Translations under genes and position numbers: made by a program
Part shown: positions 42,966 through 51,873 of the stretch, in pieces
Layout: each line of letters opens with the position of its first letter
Position numbering within the stretch: position 1 is the stretch's first letter
Notes under the pieces: model-generated
The model's database searches: none
What the model was told of the DNA's origin: nothing
Seen by the model: the letters and a program-made list of their open reading frames with translations, nothing else
Assembly (NCBI RefSeq): GCF_004634195.1
Contig: NZ_SKBP01000003.1
Location: 1-64,000, forward strand
Direction: 5' to 3'
Length of the DNA stretch: 64,000 bases
Source of the DNA: Flavobacterium salilacus subsp. salilacus
Lineage (GTDB): Bacteria; Bacteroidota; Bacteroidia; Flavobacteriales; Flavobacteriaceae

Positions 42966-44330
42966 TTATACTGTCATCGAAAACAGTTTCGTTTGCGGAG
43001 CTTTACGTTTTAACCTCAAATCGAAAGCCATGCATATATTCCTTATAAAAGGTTTGCCCTTTTCGGTTACTGTTATGGTATTTTTTCCTATTATGAGTAA
43101 TTCGTCGTTTTCCATTTCGTGAAGACTCTCCAGTACTTCGGTCAATTCGCTAAAGTATTCTGATTTTTCCTGCCACGATGTTTTAAAAGTACACATAAGG
43201 TTAAGTATATGTTTACGTATTATAAGATCTTCATCAGTAAGTAAGTGCCCTCTGAATACAGGAAGTTCGTTCATCTCCAGTTTATGATAATAATCCTCTA
43301 AGTTTTTTTCATTTTGAGCAAAACTGTACCAGCTATCGCTTATGGATGATACTCCCAAACCAACCATTAGCTGCGTTTTACTGGCACTGTACCCCATAAA
43401 GTTTCGGTGCAGTTTCCCTGACGTAAAGGCTTTATACATACTGTCAGTCTCTAAAGCAAAGTGATCCATCCCAATTTCATGAAACCCTTTTTGAGCCAAA
43501 AGTTTTTTGCCTATTTCATAAAGCATTCTTTTTTCTTGATCTTGAGGGAGATTACTTTCATCAAAACCACGTTGTCCGTTACCTTTTATCCAAGGCACAT
43601 GCGCATAGCTGTAAAAGGAAATTCTGTCAGGGTCTAATGACTTTGTTTTTTCTATGGTATCTACAATATTTTCTATGGTTTGAAAAGGTAATCCAAACAC
43701 CAAATCGTGACTTATAGAGGTATAGCCTATCTCTTTTGCCCAGAAAGTTACTTTTGCCACATTATGAAACGGTTGTATTCTGTGTATAGCCTTCTGAACC
43801 TTTTCATCATAATCTTGTACTCCAAAACTCACTCTTCGAAAACCTAAGTCATATAATTTTTGCAGATGCTGTCTTGTAGTATTGTTTGGATGCCCCTCAA
43901 AGCTAAACTCATATTCGGGAGCTTTTTCGGCAAGTTTTAAAATACCTGTAATTAGTTTTTCCAGATTTTCAGGACTAAAAAAGGTTGGTGTACCACCACC
44001 CAGGTGTAATTCTTTTATTTTTGGTGTTTCGGGCAATAGGTTGCAATATAGTTGCCATTCTTTCAGTACGGCTGCTATATACACCTCCTCTACATCATGA
44101 CGTTTGGTTATCCGCTTGTTACACCCGCAAAAAGTACACATACTATCGCAAAAAGGTAAGTGTATGTACAGACTAATTCCCTCTGCAGTATTACTTTCAT
44201 TAAAAGCCCGCTGCATGGTTTGTATCCATTGCCGGGTTGTAAATAACTCCTCTTCCCAATAAGGTACTGTAGGATAGCTGGTATACCTCGGGCCGGGTAC
44301 ATTGTACTTTTGAATTATTGAATTTTCCAT
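42966..44330 (-). CDS. hemN: Oxygen-independent coproporphyrinogen III oxidase
   Basis: A 454-residue radical-SAM enzyme that makes protoporphyrinogen IX without oxygen. It starts MENSIIQKYNVPGPRYTSYPTVPYW. The SAM [4Fe-4S] motif is HLPFCDSMCTFCGCN (CxxxCxxC plus the extra Cys of HemN), and LHLGGGTPTFFS follows. The ATG at 44330 is chosen because the -7 box TACTTTTG (44352-44359) contains or lies just behind the upstream in-frame start. An FNR-type palindrome lies at the activating distance, in keeping with anaerobic or microaerobic expression alongside cbb3 oxidase. Confidence 0.96.
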   Translation of the reverse strand: MENSIIQKYNVPGPRYTSYPTVPYWEEELFTTRQWIQTMQRAFNESNTAEGISLYIHLPFCDSMCTFCGCNKRITKRHDVEEVYIAAVLKEWQLYCNLLPETPKIKELHLGGGTPTFFSPENLEKLITGILKLAEKAPEYEFSFEGHPNNTTRQHLQKLYDLGFRRVSFGVQDYDEKVQKAIHRIQPFHNVAKVTFWAKEIGYTSISHDLVFGLPFQTIENIVDTIEKTKSLDPDRISFYSYAHVPWIKGNGQRGFDESNLPQDQEKRMLYEIGKKLLAQKGFHEIGMDHFALETDSMYKAFTSGKLHRNFMGYSASKTQLMVGLGVSSISDSWYSFAQNEKNLEDYYHKLEMNELPVFRGHLLTDEDLIIRKHILNLMCTFKTSWQEKSEYFSELTEVLESLHEMENDELLIIGKNTITVTEKGKPFIRNICMAFDLRLKRKAPQTKLFSMTV

Positions 44331-44351
44331 AACAGTACTATTTTCAGTACT

Positions 44352-44359
44352 CAAAAGTA
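44352..44359 (-). promoter_or_regulatory. -7 promoter element of hemN
   Basis: TACTTTTG on the minus strand, an exact TAnnTTTG match, ends 22 bases before the hemN ATG at 44330. Confidence 0.7.
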
Positions 44360-44381
44360 AGGGGGAGCGCAGTGCAAAAAA

Positions 44382-44395
44382 ATGATAATTGTCAT
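44382..44395. promoter_or_regulatory. FNR-type palindrome between hemN and a rhodanese gene
   Basis: ATGAT-AATT-GTCAT is centred at 44388.5. The hemN -7 box ends 36.5 bases away. In the other direction TATCTTAG (44419-44426) ends 37.5 bases away, so the site might also serve the rhodanese gene. Confidence 0.8.
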
Positions 44396-44444
44396 GCTAC
44401 CATTTTTTATGTTTTTTATATCTTAGTGCTTTACACTGATAGCA

Positions 44445-44831
44445 ATGAAAAAAATAGTATACATCTTTACATTACTGCTAATAGTAATAGCATGCGATGA
44501 ACCAAAAAAGCAAAGCGTAATGCTTGTAAAACCTACTGTTTTTTATGAAAAAATGGCTGAGCAGAAAGGTAAGGTGGTAGATGTACGTACTCCTGAAGAA
44601 TATAAAGGGGGACATCTTAAGGAAGCTGTTAATATACATTTGTATGATAAAGATTTTGAGCAGCGTATAGAAGAGTTAGATAAAGAAAAACCTGTTTATA
44701 TATATTGCAAAGTAGGGGGCAGGAGTGCCGAAGCGGTTAAAATTATGGAAGAAAAGGGCTTTAACAGTATTGTAGAGCTTGAGGGTGGTATAGATGCCTG
44801 GACACAAGCAAAAAAGCCTATTACTAAATAA
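44445..44831 (+). CDS. Lipoprotein rhodanese
   Basis: A 128-residue lipoprotein (lipobox IVIAC, Cys17) with one rhodanese domain: KGKVVDVRTPEEYKGGHLKEAVNI and active-site loop YCKVGGRSAEA with Cys88. It should handle sulfane sulfur in the periplasm or at the outer membrane. It is a close paralogue of the lipoprotein rhodanese at 53270 but lies in the microaerobic region, divergent from hemN. Confidence 0.88.
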   Translation: MKKIVYIFTLLLIVIACDEPKKQSVMLVKPTVFYEKMAEQKGKVVDVRTPEEYKGGHLKEAVNIHLYDKDFEQRIEELDKEKPVYIYCKVGGRSAEAVKIMEEKGFNSIVELEGGIDAWTQAKKPITK

Positions 44832-44832
44832 G

Positions 44833-44879
44833 TAAAAGAGCAATCGAGAGAAAGAATTATTAAACAGACTGCTCTTTTA
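44833..44879. terminator. Possible terminator with a long loop
   Basis: TAAAAGAGC and GCTCTTTTA are complementary but separated by 29 bases. It lies between convergent stop codons, with A/T flanks on both sides. Confidence 0.45.
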
Positions 44880-44880
44880 T

Positions 44881-45687
44881 TTATACTATTGCCGGATTAC
44901 TGATTATATCCAGCCAGTCCATAATATAATCTGCTTCTTCTTTCCACGAACATAACCGATAAGAAAAGTGATTTTTATTTTTAAACTCTTTATAATCGGT
45001 TATTGAACTATTATTCCTGTTATACATTATATAATTACTATAGTTAAGCGCGGTAGGAGTTATTCTGTCTGTAGTACCCGAAATTATAAGTAAAGGTTCG
45101 CGAGAGGCAGAAAAATCTACCTTTGCACCCTTTGTAAAAAGATCCCTCATTATTTGTTTTGATTGTGGTACAACATCTTTTTGATAGGTATATTTTTGCT
45201 CTTCATAAGGAGCACCGTTTGTATAAGCATGTTGCCACTCTTTAAAACTGATTAAATGAGAATTGCTCCCTGAACTAAAAATTCCCGTTATTTTTAACGG
45301 TAACCATTTAAAAAAAAACTTTAATGTATATATACCTCTTGGCGGCATAGAGTGTAGCGCTATGCCGGCTGCCATAATGTTATGTTGCAACAGTAACTGC
45401 GCAACAAGCCCTCCCATAGAATGTCCTATTACAATAGGTTTTTCAGGCTGTTGTTCTATAATTTTCTTATAATATTCTACGATTTGCGAAAGCCTTGTGT
45501 TTGCCAATGAAACATCATTAGGATGCCTGGTTCGCAAAACTTGCGGAGTTGCATTTTTGTATGGCCAGGGCGGGGCTATACAACTATAGCCCCGCCCCTC
45601 ATAATAGGATATCCATTTATCCCATGTATGATGCCCCGCAAAAGCCCCGGTAATAAATACCACGGATTTTGATTTTATAGGTTTCAT
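44881..45687 (-). CDS. Alpha/beta hydrolase
   Basis: A 268-residue alpha/beta hydrolase fold protein: VVFITGAFAGHHTWDKWISYYEGRGYSC at the start, nucleophile elbow VIGHSMGGLVAQ with the catalytic Ser, LLIISGTTDRITP with the probable Asp, and a His in FKNKNHFSYRL. The substrate is unknown, and both esterase and peptidase-like hydrolases fit. No signal peptide is seen. Confidence 0.85.
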   Translation of the reverse strand: MKPIKSKSVVFITGAFAGHHTWDKWISYYEGRGYSCIAPPWPYKNATPQVLRTRHPNDVSLANTRLSQIVEYYKKIIEQQPEKPIVIGHSMGGLVAQLLLQHNIMAAGIALHSMPPRGIYTLKFFFKWLPLKITGIFSSGSNSHLISFKEWQHAYTNGAPYEEQKYTYQKDVVPQSKQIMRDLFTKGAKVDFSASREPLLIISGTTDRITPTALNYSNYIMYNRNNSSITDYKEFKNKNHFSYRLCSWKEEADYIMDWLDIISNPAIV

Positions 45688-45725
45688 CCGGTTAAATTTT
45701 TTAGTGCAGGATGTTGTGATGTTTA

Positions 45726-46001
45726 CTATGCGAGCGTATCATGGATTTCTTCCATGCGGTCGAACATTTTTTTAGCGAACGGGCATAATGGTATTATTTT
45801 TACCCCTTTTTCACGTGCAAATGCTACGGCTTTATCCAGTAGTTTTATTCCTACCCCTTTAAAAGCAGGGTTTCCAACTGTGTGCTCTATAATAAACTTG
45901 TCTTCTCCTGCCCATACATACGTCATTAGTCCCGCTTCGGTTTTTCCATCCATTGCCTTAAAATGTCCTTTTTTTCCATCGTCAAAATGCTCAATGTTCA
46001 T
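45726..46001 (-). CDS. GNAT-fold acetyltransferase, short NATD1/YidJ type
   Basis: A 91-residue protein matching the compact GNAT family: GHFKAMDGKTEAGLMTYVWAGEDKFIIEHTVGNPAFKGVGIKLLDKAVAFAREKGVKIIPLCPFAKKMFDRM. The GxG acetyl-CoA loop is reduced to KGVGIKL. It would transfer an acetyl group to an unknown target. It starts 5 bases after the pirin gene and is co-transcribed with it. Confidence 0.85.
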   Translation of the reverse strand: MNIEHFDDGKKGHFKAMDGKTEAGLMTYVWAGEDKFIIEHTVGNPAFKGVGIKLLDKAVAFAREKGVKIIPLCPFAKKMFDRMEEIHDTLA

Positions 46002-46006
46002 AGTAT

Positions 46007-46903
46007 TTATTTTTTTAGTTTAAAGTTGGTGTTTTGTTCCGGTAGTGGCACATATCCTGTTTCGCCGGGTATGCGGGGGAATGTCTGTGTTATCCAGCGT
46101 TCCTTAGCATCTTCTATAGCCTCTTTTGTAGAGGCTACAAAATTCCAGTATATGTGTCTGGGTTCGGCAAAAGGTTCACCTCCAAAAATGTATATTGTAG
46201 TATTTTCGTTCATAGTAAATTGGCATAACGAAGTATCTTTAGCTACCAATAGTTGCTTTGGAGAGAAGGTAGTATCTTCAGCTTCTATGCTTCCTTCCAG
46301 TATATATATTGCGCTTTCGCCATACAGGCTGTCGCCAATGCTTACTGTCGTTTTTTCAGTGCTTTTCAGTTCAATAAAATAAAGAGGGCTATATACCGGC
46401 ACAGGCGATTTTTTCCCAAAGGCTTCTCCCGCAATAAGTTTTGCTTTTACACCATCAATATTCCAAACAGGCATTTCATCTTCCTCTATATGGGCAAATG
46501 AAGGCTCTGTATCTTCAAGATGTTTGGGTAAAGCTACCCATATTTGAAGCCCGTGCAACATTTTTTCGGAATTCCTGAGGTAATCAGGAGTCCGTTCAGA
46601 GTGTACTATACCCTTGCCTGCGGTCATCCAGTTTACCTGTCCGGGTTTAATTTCTACTACCGTACCCAAACTGTCGCGGTGCATAATACTGCCTTCAAAC
46701 AGGTAGGTAAGGGTAGATAGTCCTATGTGCGGATGCGGACCTACATCGAGGTTTTCATGGTCGCTCAGCGCGGCGGGACCCATATGGTCTATAAAGGCAA
46801 AAGGACCTACCATACGTTTTTCTCTAAAGGGTAATAATCTGCCTACTAAAAAATTACCTATATCGCTGGGGCGTTCTTCTATAATAAGGTTGATATTAGA
46901 CAT
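46007..46903 (-). CDS. Pirin family protein
   Basis: A 298-residue pirin bicupin, cytoplasmic: FLVGRLLPFREKRMVGPFAFIDHMGP, then metal-site segment VGPHPHIGLSTLTYLFEGSIMHRDSLG and GKGIVHSERTP. It has the canonical iron-binding His/Glu residues. It is a different subgroup from the pirin at 21749. Substrate unknown, and quercetin dioxygenase activity is known for some members. It is first in a two-gene unit with the GNAT gene. Confidence 0.9.
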   Translation of the reverse strand: MSNINLIIEERPSDIGNFLVGRLLPFREKRMVGPFAFIDHMGPAALSDHENLDVGPHPHIGLSTLTYLFEGSIMHRDSLGTVVEIKPGQVNWMTAGKGIVHSERTPDYLRNSEKMLHGLQIWVALPKHLEDTEPSFAHIEEDEMPVWNIDGVKAKLIAGEAFGKKSPVPVYSPLYFIELKSTEKTTVSIGDSLYGESAIYILEGSIEAEDTTFSPKQLLVAKDTSLCQFTMNENTTIYIFGGEPFAEPRHIYWNFVASTKEAIEDAKERWITQTFPRIPGETGYVPLPEQNTNFKLKK

Positions 46904-47065
46904 GAGTGTTTCTTTTTTAGACTGTTAATTTACGATATATTTTTATATAAAAACACTACTACCTCCCACAAAAACTATTGGTAAAATAACTGAGATATAG
47001 TTGTTGAGTAATATTCATGTTGTAAATAATTACTATATTGCACATCAGATAAATACAGAAAAGCT

Positions 47066-49744
47066 ATGAAAAAAAATTACTTTATTTTCCTTTTATTATG
47101 CACTTTTGCCAATGCCCAGCAGGCATTCATAACCACTTGGAATATAGAAGAGTCTGATGATTATATTGAGATAGAGGTATTAGGAGATAATGTCAATTAT
47201 ACTATCGATTTTGGCGATGGTACTGTTCTTACAAACCAAACAGGTAATGTATTATATTACTATTCCTCTCTTGGTACACATACTGTTACCATGACGGGTA
47301 GTTTTCCGCATATTAAAATTCACAGTTCTTATTTGTCAACGGTAGAGCAGTGGGGTAATAACGTATGGCAGACTATGGAGAGTATGTTTGAATCTTGTAA
47401 TAATTTTGTTGTTAACGCATCTGATGTTCCTGATTTAAGCCAGTGTACTAGTATGAAAAGGATGTTTTACCAAGCATATGAATTCAATTCCCCCATTGGC
47501 AATTGGGATGTCTCTAGTGTTACCAATATGTCGGGAATGTTTAGTAATACATATGCTTTCAATTCGCCTCTTGATAATTGGGATGTTTCCAATGTTACAG
47601 ATATGTCATATATGTTTGAGTATAGTGATAGTTTTAATCAGCCTCTTGATAGTTGGGATGTTTCCAATGTTACCAATATGGAGAGGATGTTTTCTAACGC
47701 AGCCTATTTTAATCAATCATTAAACAATTGGGATGTTTCCAATGTCACTAATATGGGATGGATGTTTAATGAAGCATATTTTTTCAATTCTCCCATTAGC
47801 AGTTGGGATGTATCCAATGTTATCAATATGGTAAGTATGTTTGCTGATACTTTTAATTTTAATCAGCCATTGAACAATTGGGATGTTTCAAATGTTACTG
47901 ATATGAGTTACATGTTTCAGTATGCGACGGATTTTAATCAACCATTGGACAATTGGGATGTGTCAAATGTTACCAATATGAGTAATATGTTTAATAATAC
48001 AGATGATTTTAACCAACCATTGGGCAACTGGGATGTGTCGAATGTTACCAATATGGAAAGCATGTTTAGAAGTTTGTTTTATTTTGATCAACCATTAAAT
48101 AATTGGGATGTGTCAAATGTTACCGATATGTCGGGGATGTTTAATGGTACTGATACCTTTAATCAGGATCTCTCTGATTGGAACTTTAATAATGAGGTTA
48201 TTTTGGATTCGTTTGTTAGAGCGTCAGCATTAGATACCCACAATTATGATGTACTATTGTTGCGTTTCGTCCAATTACAATTGGAAAATAAATCTATGGA
48301 CTCCTATTCATTGCACTACTGTAATGAAGGAATTAGAAACTATTTGATTGATGTTTTAAACTGGACTATCACCGGAGACAGCTTGGGCGAAGATTGCGAA
48401 GGCAATACCATAACAGGAACAGTATTGTATGACCAGGATGCTAACGGTTGTAGCGAAGATGATACTCCGGCTTATAACATGCTGGTAAAAGCCACTGACG
48501 GCACGTATAACTTTGCTGCTGTTACCGCTGCTACTGGTGCCTATAACCTGAGAGTACTGGAAGGTACTTATACTGTTGAACCACTAAACCTACCCAGTTA
48601 TTTTACCGCAAGCCCCGCAAGCACTAACGTAACCTTTACAGGTTTTGATAACGAAGAAGAAATCAATTTCTGTCTTACGGCAAATGAAACGGTGGAAGAC
48701 CTTAACATAACCCTGTTGCCTTTAGAAGAAGCCCGCCCGGGATTTGACTCCAACTATAAACTTATTGCAGAAAATATAGGCACACAAACCGTAGCCTCGG
48801 CAACAGTGACCTTTGTTTATGATGAAGCCATACAGGCGTTTGTAAGTTCGAGTGAAACTCCTGTTACTAATACCACAGGACAGCTTACCTTTACGCTAAC
48901 GGATATACTGCCACTTCAAACTAAGAATATCAATATTACCATGAATACCTTTGCCCCGCCAACCGTAAATGGTGATGAAGTAATTGAATTTATAACTTCA
49001 GTTATACCCGATACTAATGACGCTACTCCTGAAGATAATACATTTACATTAGAGCAAATAGTAGTAAACTCTTTTGACCCAAATGACAAGCGAGTACTAC
49101 AAGGTGAAGAAATTTTTATAGAGCAGGCAGGCGAATATCTTGATTATATCATCCGATTCCAAAATACAGGAACAGCCAGTGCCATAACTGTAAGAATAGA
49201 AGACGAGTTAAGCCCGATGTTGGACTGGACAACTTTTCGCCCTATAAGCGCGAGCCATGATTATGAATTGACATTAACCAACGGTAACGAGCTTGAATTT
49301 ATTTTTAATAACATTAATCTGCCACATGAAGCAGCCGATGAACCGGGAAGCCATGGGTATATAGCCTATAAAATTAAGCCTGTTGCAGGATTAGAAATAG
49401 GTGATATCATCAATGCCAATGCAGCAGAGATATTTTTTGATTATAACCTGCCAATAATTACTAATAGCACCACAACAGAAATTGTGGAAACTTTAGGAAT
49501 CCACCAGGTTGCAGCCGATGCAGTACAGCTATATCCAAACCCTGCAGGAGATATTTTAAACATCATTGTAGCTAATGGCACTCAGGTTAATGAAGTAATC
49601 ATTTACAACATGCAGGGAAGACAGTTACTATCAAAGCAAAACTTTACAGAACCCATAGATGTAAGAAGCCTGAATATAGGAATGTATATGGTTTCGGTAA
49701 AAACAAACAAGGGTTTAAGTACTTATAAATTGATTAAAAATTAA
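47066..49744 (+). CDS. DUF285-repeat surface protein with T9SS type A signal
   Basis: An 892-residue exported protein. Signal peptide MKKNYFIFLLLCTFANAQ is followed by a PKD-like region (IDFGDGTVLTNQTGN), then ten 25-residue BspA/DUF285 repeats of the form MxxMFxxxxxFNQPLxNWDVSNVTN (residues ~130-379). Next come a SdrD/CNA-B-like module (VLYDQDANGCSEDD), DUF11-like repeats (FDPNDKRVLQGE, IRFQNTGTASA) and a T9SS type A sorting domain (LYPNPAGDILNI .. MQGRQLLSKQNF). It is likely a cell-surface or secreted adhesin. It is monocistronic with a strong terminator. Confidence 0.92.
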   Translation: MKKNYFIFLLLCTFANAQQAFITTWNIEESDDYIEIEVLGDNVNYTIDFGDGTVLTNQTGNVLYYYSSLGTHTVTMTGSFPHIKIHSSYLSTVEQWGNNVWQTMESMFESCNNFVVNASDVPDLSQCTSMKRMFYQAYEFNSPIGNWDVSSVTNMSGMFSNTYAFNSPLDNWDVSNVTDMSYMFEYSDSFNQPLDSWDVSNVTNMERMFSNAAYFNQSLNNWDVSNVTNMGWMFNEAYFFNSPISSWDVSNVINMVSMFADTFNFNQPLNNWDVSNVTDMSYMFQYATDFNQPLDNWDVSNVTNMSNMFNNTDDFNQPLGNWDVSNVTNMESMFRSLFYFDQPLNNWDVSNVTDMSGMFNGTDTFNQDLSDWNFNNEVILDSFVRASALDTHNYDVLLLRFVQLQLENKSMDSYSLHYCNEGIRNYLIDVLNWTITGDSLGEDCEGNTITGTVLYDQDANGCSEDDTPAYNMLVKATDGTYNFAAVTAATGAYNLRVLEGTYTVEPLNLPSYFTASPASTNVTFTGFDNEEEINFCLTANETVEDLNITLLPLEEARPGFDSNYKLIAENIGTQTVASATVTFVYDEAIQAFVSSSETPVTNTTGQLTFTLTDILPLQTKNINITMNTFAPPTVNGDEVIEFITSVIPDTNDATPEDNTFTLEQIVVNSFDPNDKRVLQGEEIFIEQAGEYLDYIIRFQNTGTASAITVRIEDELSPMLDWTTFRPISASHDYELTLTNGNELEFIFNNINLPHEAADEPGSHGYIAYKIKPVAGLEIGDIINANAAEIFFDYNLPIITNSTTTEIVETLGIHQVAADAVQLYPNPAGDILNIIVANGTQVNEVIIYNMQGRQLLSKQNFTEPIDVRSLNIGMYMVSVKTNKGLSTYKLIKN
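47453..48202 (+). repeat. Ten tandem 75-bp DUF285 repeats
   Basis: Ten in-frame 75-bp units, each starting with ATG at the MxxMF position (47453, 47528 ... 48128). The NWDVSNVTN half is nearly invariant in bases (TGGGATGTxTCxAATGTTACC), while the MxxMFxxxxxFN half varies. The last unit diverges after DLSDWNF. Confidence 0.9.
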
Positions 49745-49762
49745 AATTAATTAATATTCTTC

Positions 49763-49797
49763 AAAGAAAAAGCCGCAACATTTGCGGCTTTTTCTTT
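49763..49797. terminator. Bidirectional terminator after the surface protein
   Basis: A perfect 16-bp stem (AAAGAAAAAGCCGCAA and its complement) with a CAT loop lies between convergent genes. Confidence 0.9.
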
Positions 49798-49828
49798 TGT
49801 ATCACTTTTTCTCAAGAGAGAGAGTAAA

Positions 49829-50827
49829 TTACTTATTATAAAGTGTTACTTCGTCGCGGGTAAGTACTTTATCGTTATTATAGACTTCCAATACTCTTTC
49901 TTTTGAGTTATGGTCTGTAAGCCAGTTGCTCCAAACCATAAACCAACTCCATTTTGGCTGTACATCCAGTATGTTTTTTTTGGGCAGCTCGCCAACCTCG
50001 CCCAGTGTTACAATTTTACCTTGCGCCAATTCCAGTATTTCATTATAATCTTTTTGTTCATAATCAAAATGGTAAATATCAGTAGCTATAATATCTACGT
50101 AGGCATTGCCCGGATAAAAGTCGATATAAGAAAAAGCTTCATCTTCAGGTATATCCCTTGGGGCATTAGCATTCCATACCCAAATCAGGTTGTTTAGTTT
50201 ATGATGATTTACAAATCTGTCATACATAATGTGCCACAGTTTTTGATAACCGTCTTTACCTTTTTTATTACCCCACCAAAACCATACTCCGTTCATCTCA
50301 TGAAGTGGTCTCCACAATACAGGAATATTAGCATCTCGTAGCTGCTTAAGGTAACCTGCCACGATATCCATTCGAGCCATAAAGGTAGTATAAAGTGGTG
50401 TGCCGGGTGTGGTTAGCTCTTTCCACTCTTTGTCGGTAACTTTTCCCTGTATGCTTTCCAGCCAGCCGAAAGGAGGCTCGTCAGTCGGTCTTCCCGCATG
50501 CCACATCAGGGTGATGATAGTTCCTTCTTTATGTTTTTGTATCGCATCATCAACTATCCGTTGTCCCGGATCTTCAGTACCATTCCATATAAAATCAGTA
50601 CCCCATATGGCAGGATATTTACCTGTCATATCATGTACCATATTGTAGTACTTATCGGAATCTTGGTTGTAGCTATGCTGTCCTGACAGCAGGTATTTCC
50701 CGTTGATACTATACAAATAACTCAATAAGGCTTTTGCTTCTTTTGAAGCATTTTTATTTACAGGTGCTATTTGAGCACTTGCAATAATGGTAATAAAATA
50801 AAGGACAGAGGTATATAAATTTTTCAT
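49829..50827 (-). CDS. Glycoside hydrolase family 26 (beta-mannanase)
   Basis: A 332-residue exported GH26 enzyme with a signal peptide ending near SAQIAPVN. The catalytic pair is Glu177 in WRPLHEMNG (acid/base) and Glu277 in LGEVGE (nucleophile). The early GQHSYNQDSDKYY and WGTDFIWNG motifs also fit. It would cleave beta-1,4-mannan linkages. It stands alone, with no SusC/SusD pair or other polysaccharide-utilisation genes in view. Confidence 0.9.
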   Translation of the reverse strand: MKNLYTSVLYFITIIASAQIAPVNKNASKEAKALLSYLYSINGKYLLSGQHSYNQDSDKYYNMVHDMTGKYPAIWGTDFIWNGTEDPGQRIVDDAIQKHKEGTIITLMWHAGRPTDEPPFGWLESIQGKVTDKEWKELTTPGTPLYTTFMARMDIVAGYLKQLRDANIPVLWRPLHEMNGVWFWWGNKKGKDGYQKLWHIMYDRFVNHHKLNNLIWVWNANAPRDIPEDEAFSYIDFYPGNAYVDIIATDIYHFDYEQKDYNEILELAQGKIVTLGEVGELPKKNILDVQPKWSWFMVWSNWLTDHNSKERVLEVYNNDKVLTRDEVTLYNK

Positions 50828-51036
50828 TTTTATAGATAATTAATTCATCCATAAAAATAGGGTTATGTTAGAGTTGAGGGTAATAGGATACTGTCAAATT
50901 AATGTACAAAACGATTAGAATAACAGTATTGCTGTTATATTCTTATTTGAGCATTAATTTCCATATTGTTTTTTTTAGACTAATTTTACGCCTTTATCGT
51001 TTTTTAGATATATTTCTTTAAGAATTAAAAACCAGT

Positions 51037-51873
51037 ATGAGCAGAGCAGGAGCAAGCCCAAAAATAAATGTTATTTTCAGATCGTGCGATTTGGTTAATG
51101 CAGTTCATAATGCGCCAAGACCTTTTAATCTTGATAAAAAAACACTTATAAAAATTTGTTTCAAGAGCTTGTATAATGCTTTGCAAGGATTTAATTATCA
51201 TATTGTGGTGCTGGGCGATAACCTTTCGCCTGAAATGAAGTCATTTTTTTCAGGCTTTGATATTGAGTTTATAGAAGGGGTGTTTGGTAATGATAATTCG
51301 ATAAGGGAAACGATTAAAATTGCCGAACGATTTAATGATGATGAGTGGGTTTATTTTTGCGAAGACGACTACTTGCATACTAAAGACGCGATGCAAAAAA
51401 TAATAACTCTTATTACTGAAAAGGAAACAATAATACCGGGAAATATCAGGGTAAATCAGCTTTTAAGAAAACGCCAAATCACATTATTGTCTATCCCTCG
51501 ATTTTTTAAAAAACCTAATTTGGTTGTTTTCCCTGCGGATTACCCTGACCGTTATATGCAGGAGTTTAGTAAGCGTGATTTTATATTTCATACTACCAAT
51601 AGTCATTGGAGGCAGGTATACGATACAACCTTTACTTTTTTAATGCAGGTAAAAGACGTGAAAAATAAAAGACAAATTTTGTGGAAGTCAGCAAATAAAG
51701 CCAATGACCGCTATTTGAGTAGTAACTTATATGGCAAGTCATTCTTTTTTAATAAGCTGTTATGCCTTTCACCACTGCCATCGGTTGCTACTCATATGCA
51801 TGAACAAACCATGTCGCCCCTGCAAGACTGGGAAGGAATAGTTAATGAACTGAAAGCGGAAATTTCCTCATGA
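51037..51873 (+). CDS. Glycosyltransferase-like protein
   Basis: A 278-residue protein with a GT-A-like N-terminal half: INVIFRSCDLVNAVHNAPRPFN, HIVVLGDNLSPEMKSFF and a metal-binding acidic motif YFCEDDYLH near residue 109. It most likely transfers a sugar to an unidentified cell-surface glycan. The family is not certain. Its stop overlaps the flippase start by ATGA, which supports a role in the same surface-polysaccharide step. Confidence 0.65.
   Translation: MSRAGASPKINVIFRSCDLVNAVHNAPRPFNLDKKTLIKICFKSLYNALQGFNYHIVVLGDNLSPEMKSFFSGFDIEFIEGVFGNDNSIRETIKIAERFNDDEWVYFCEDDYLHTKDAMQKIITLITEKETIIPGNIRVNQLLRKRQITLLSIPRFFKKPNLVVFPADYPDRYMQEFSKRDFIFHTTNSHWRQVYDTTFTFLMQVKDVKNKRQILWKSANKANDRYLSSNLYGKSFFFNKLLCLSPLPSVATHMHEQTMSPLQDWEGIVNELKAEISS

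Noticed and set aside
44331..44354. Upstream start for hemN at 44354
   Set aside because: It lies inside the -7 box TACTTTTG, so it would not be transcribed. Homologues begin at the 44330 position.
47453..48202. Regular 75-bp repeats as a CRISPR array
   Set aside because: The repeats are in frame inside one ORF, encode DUF285 units and have no spacers of independent sequence.
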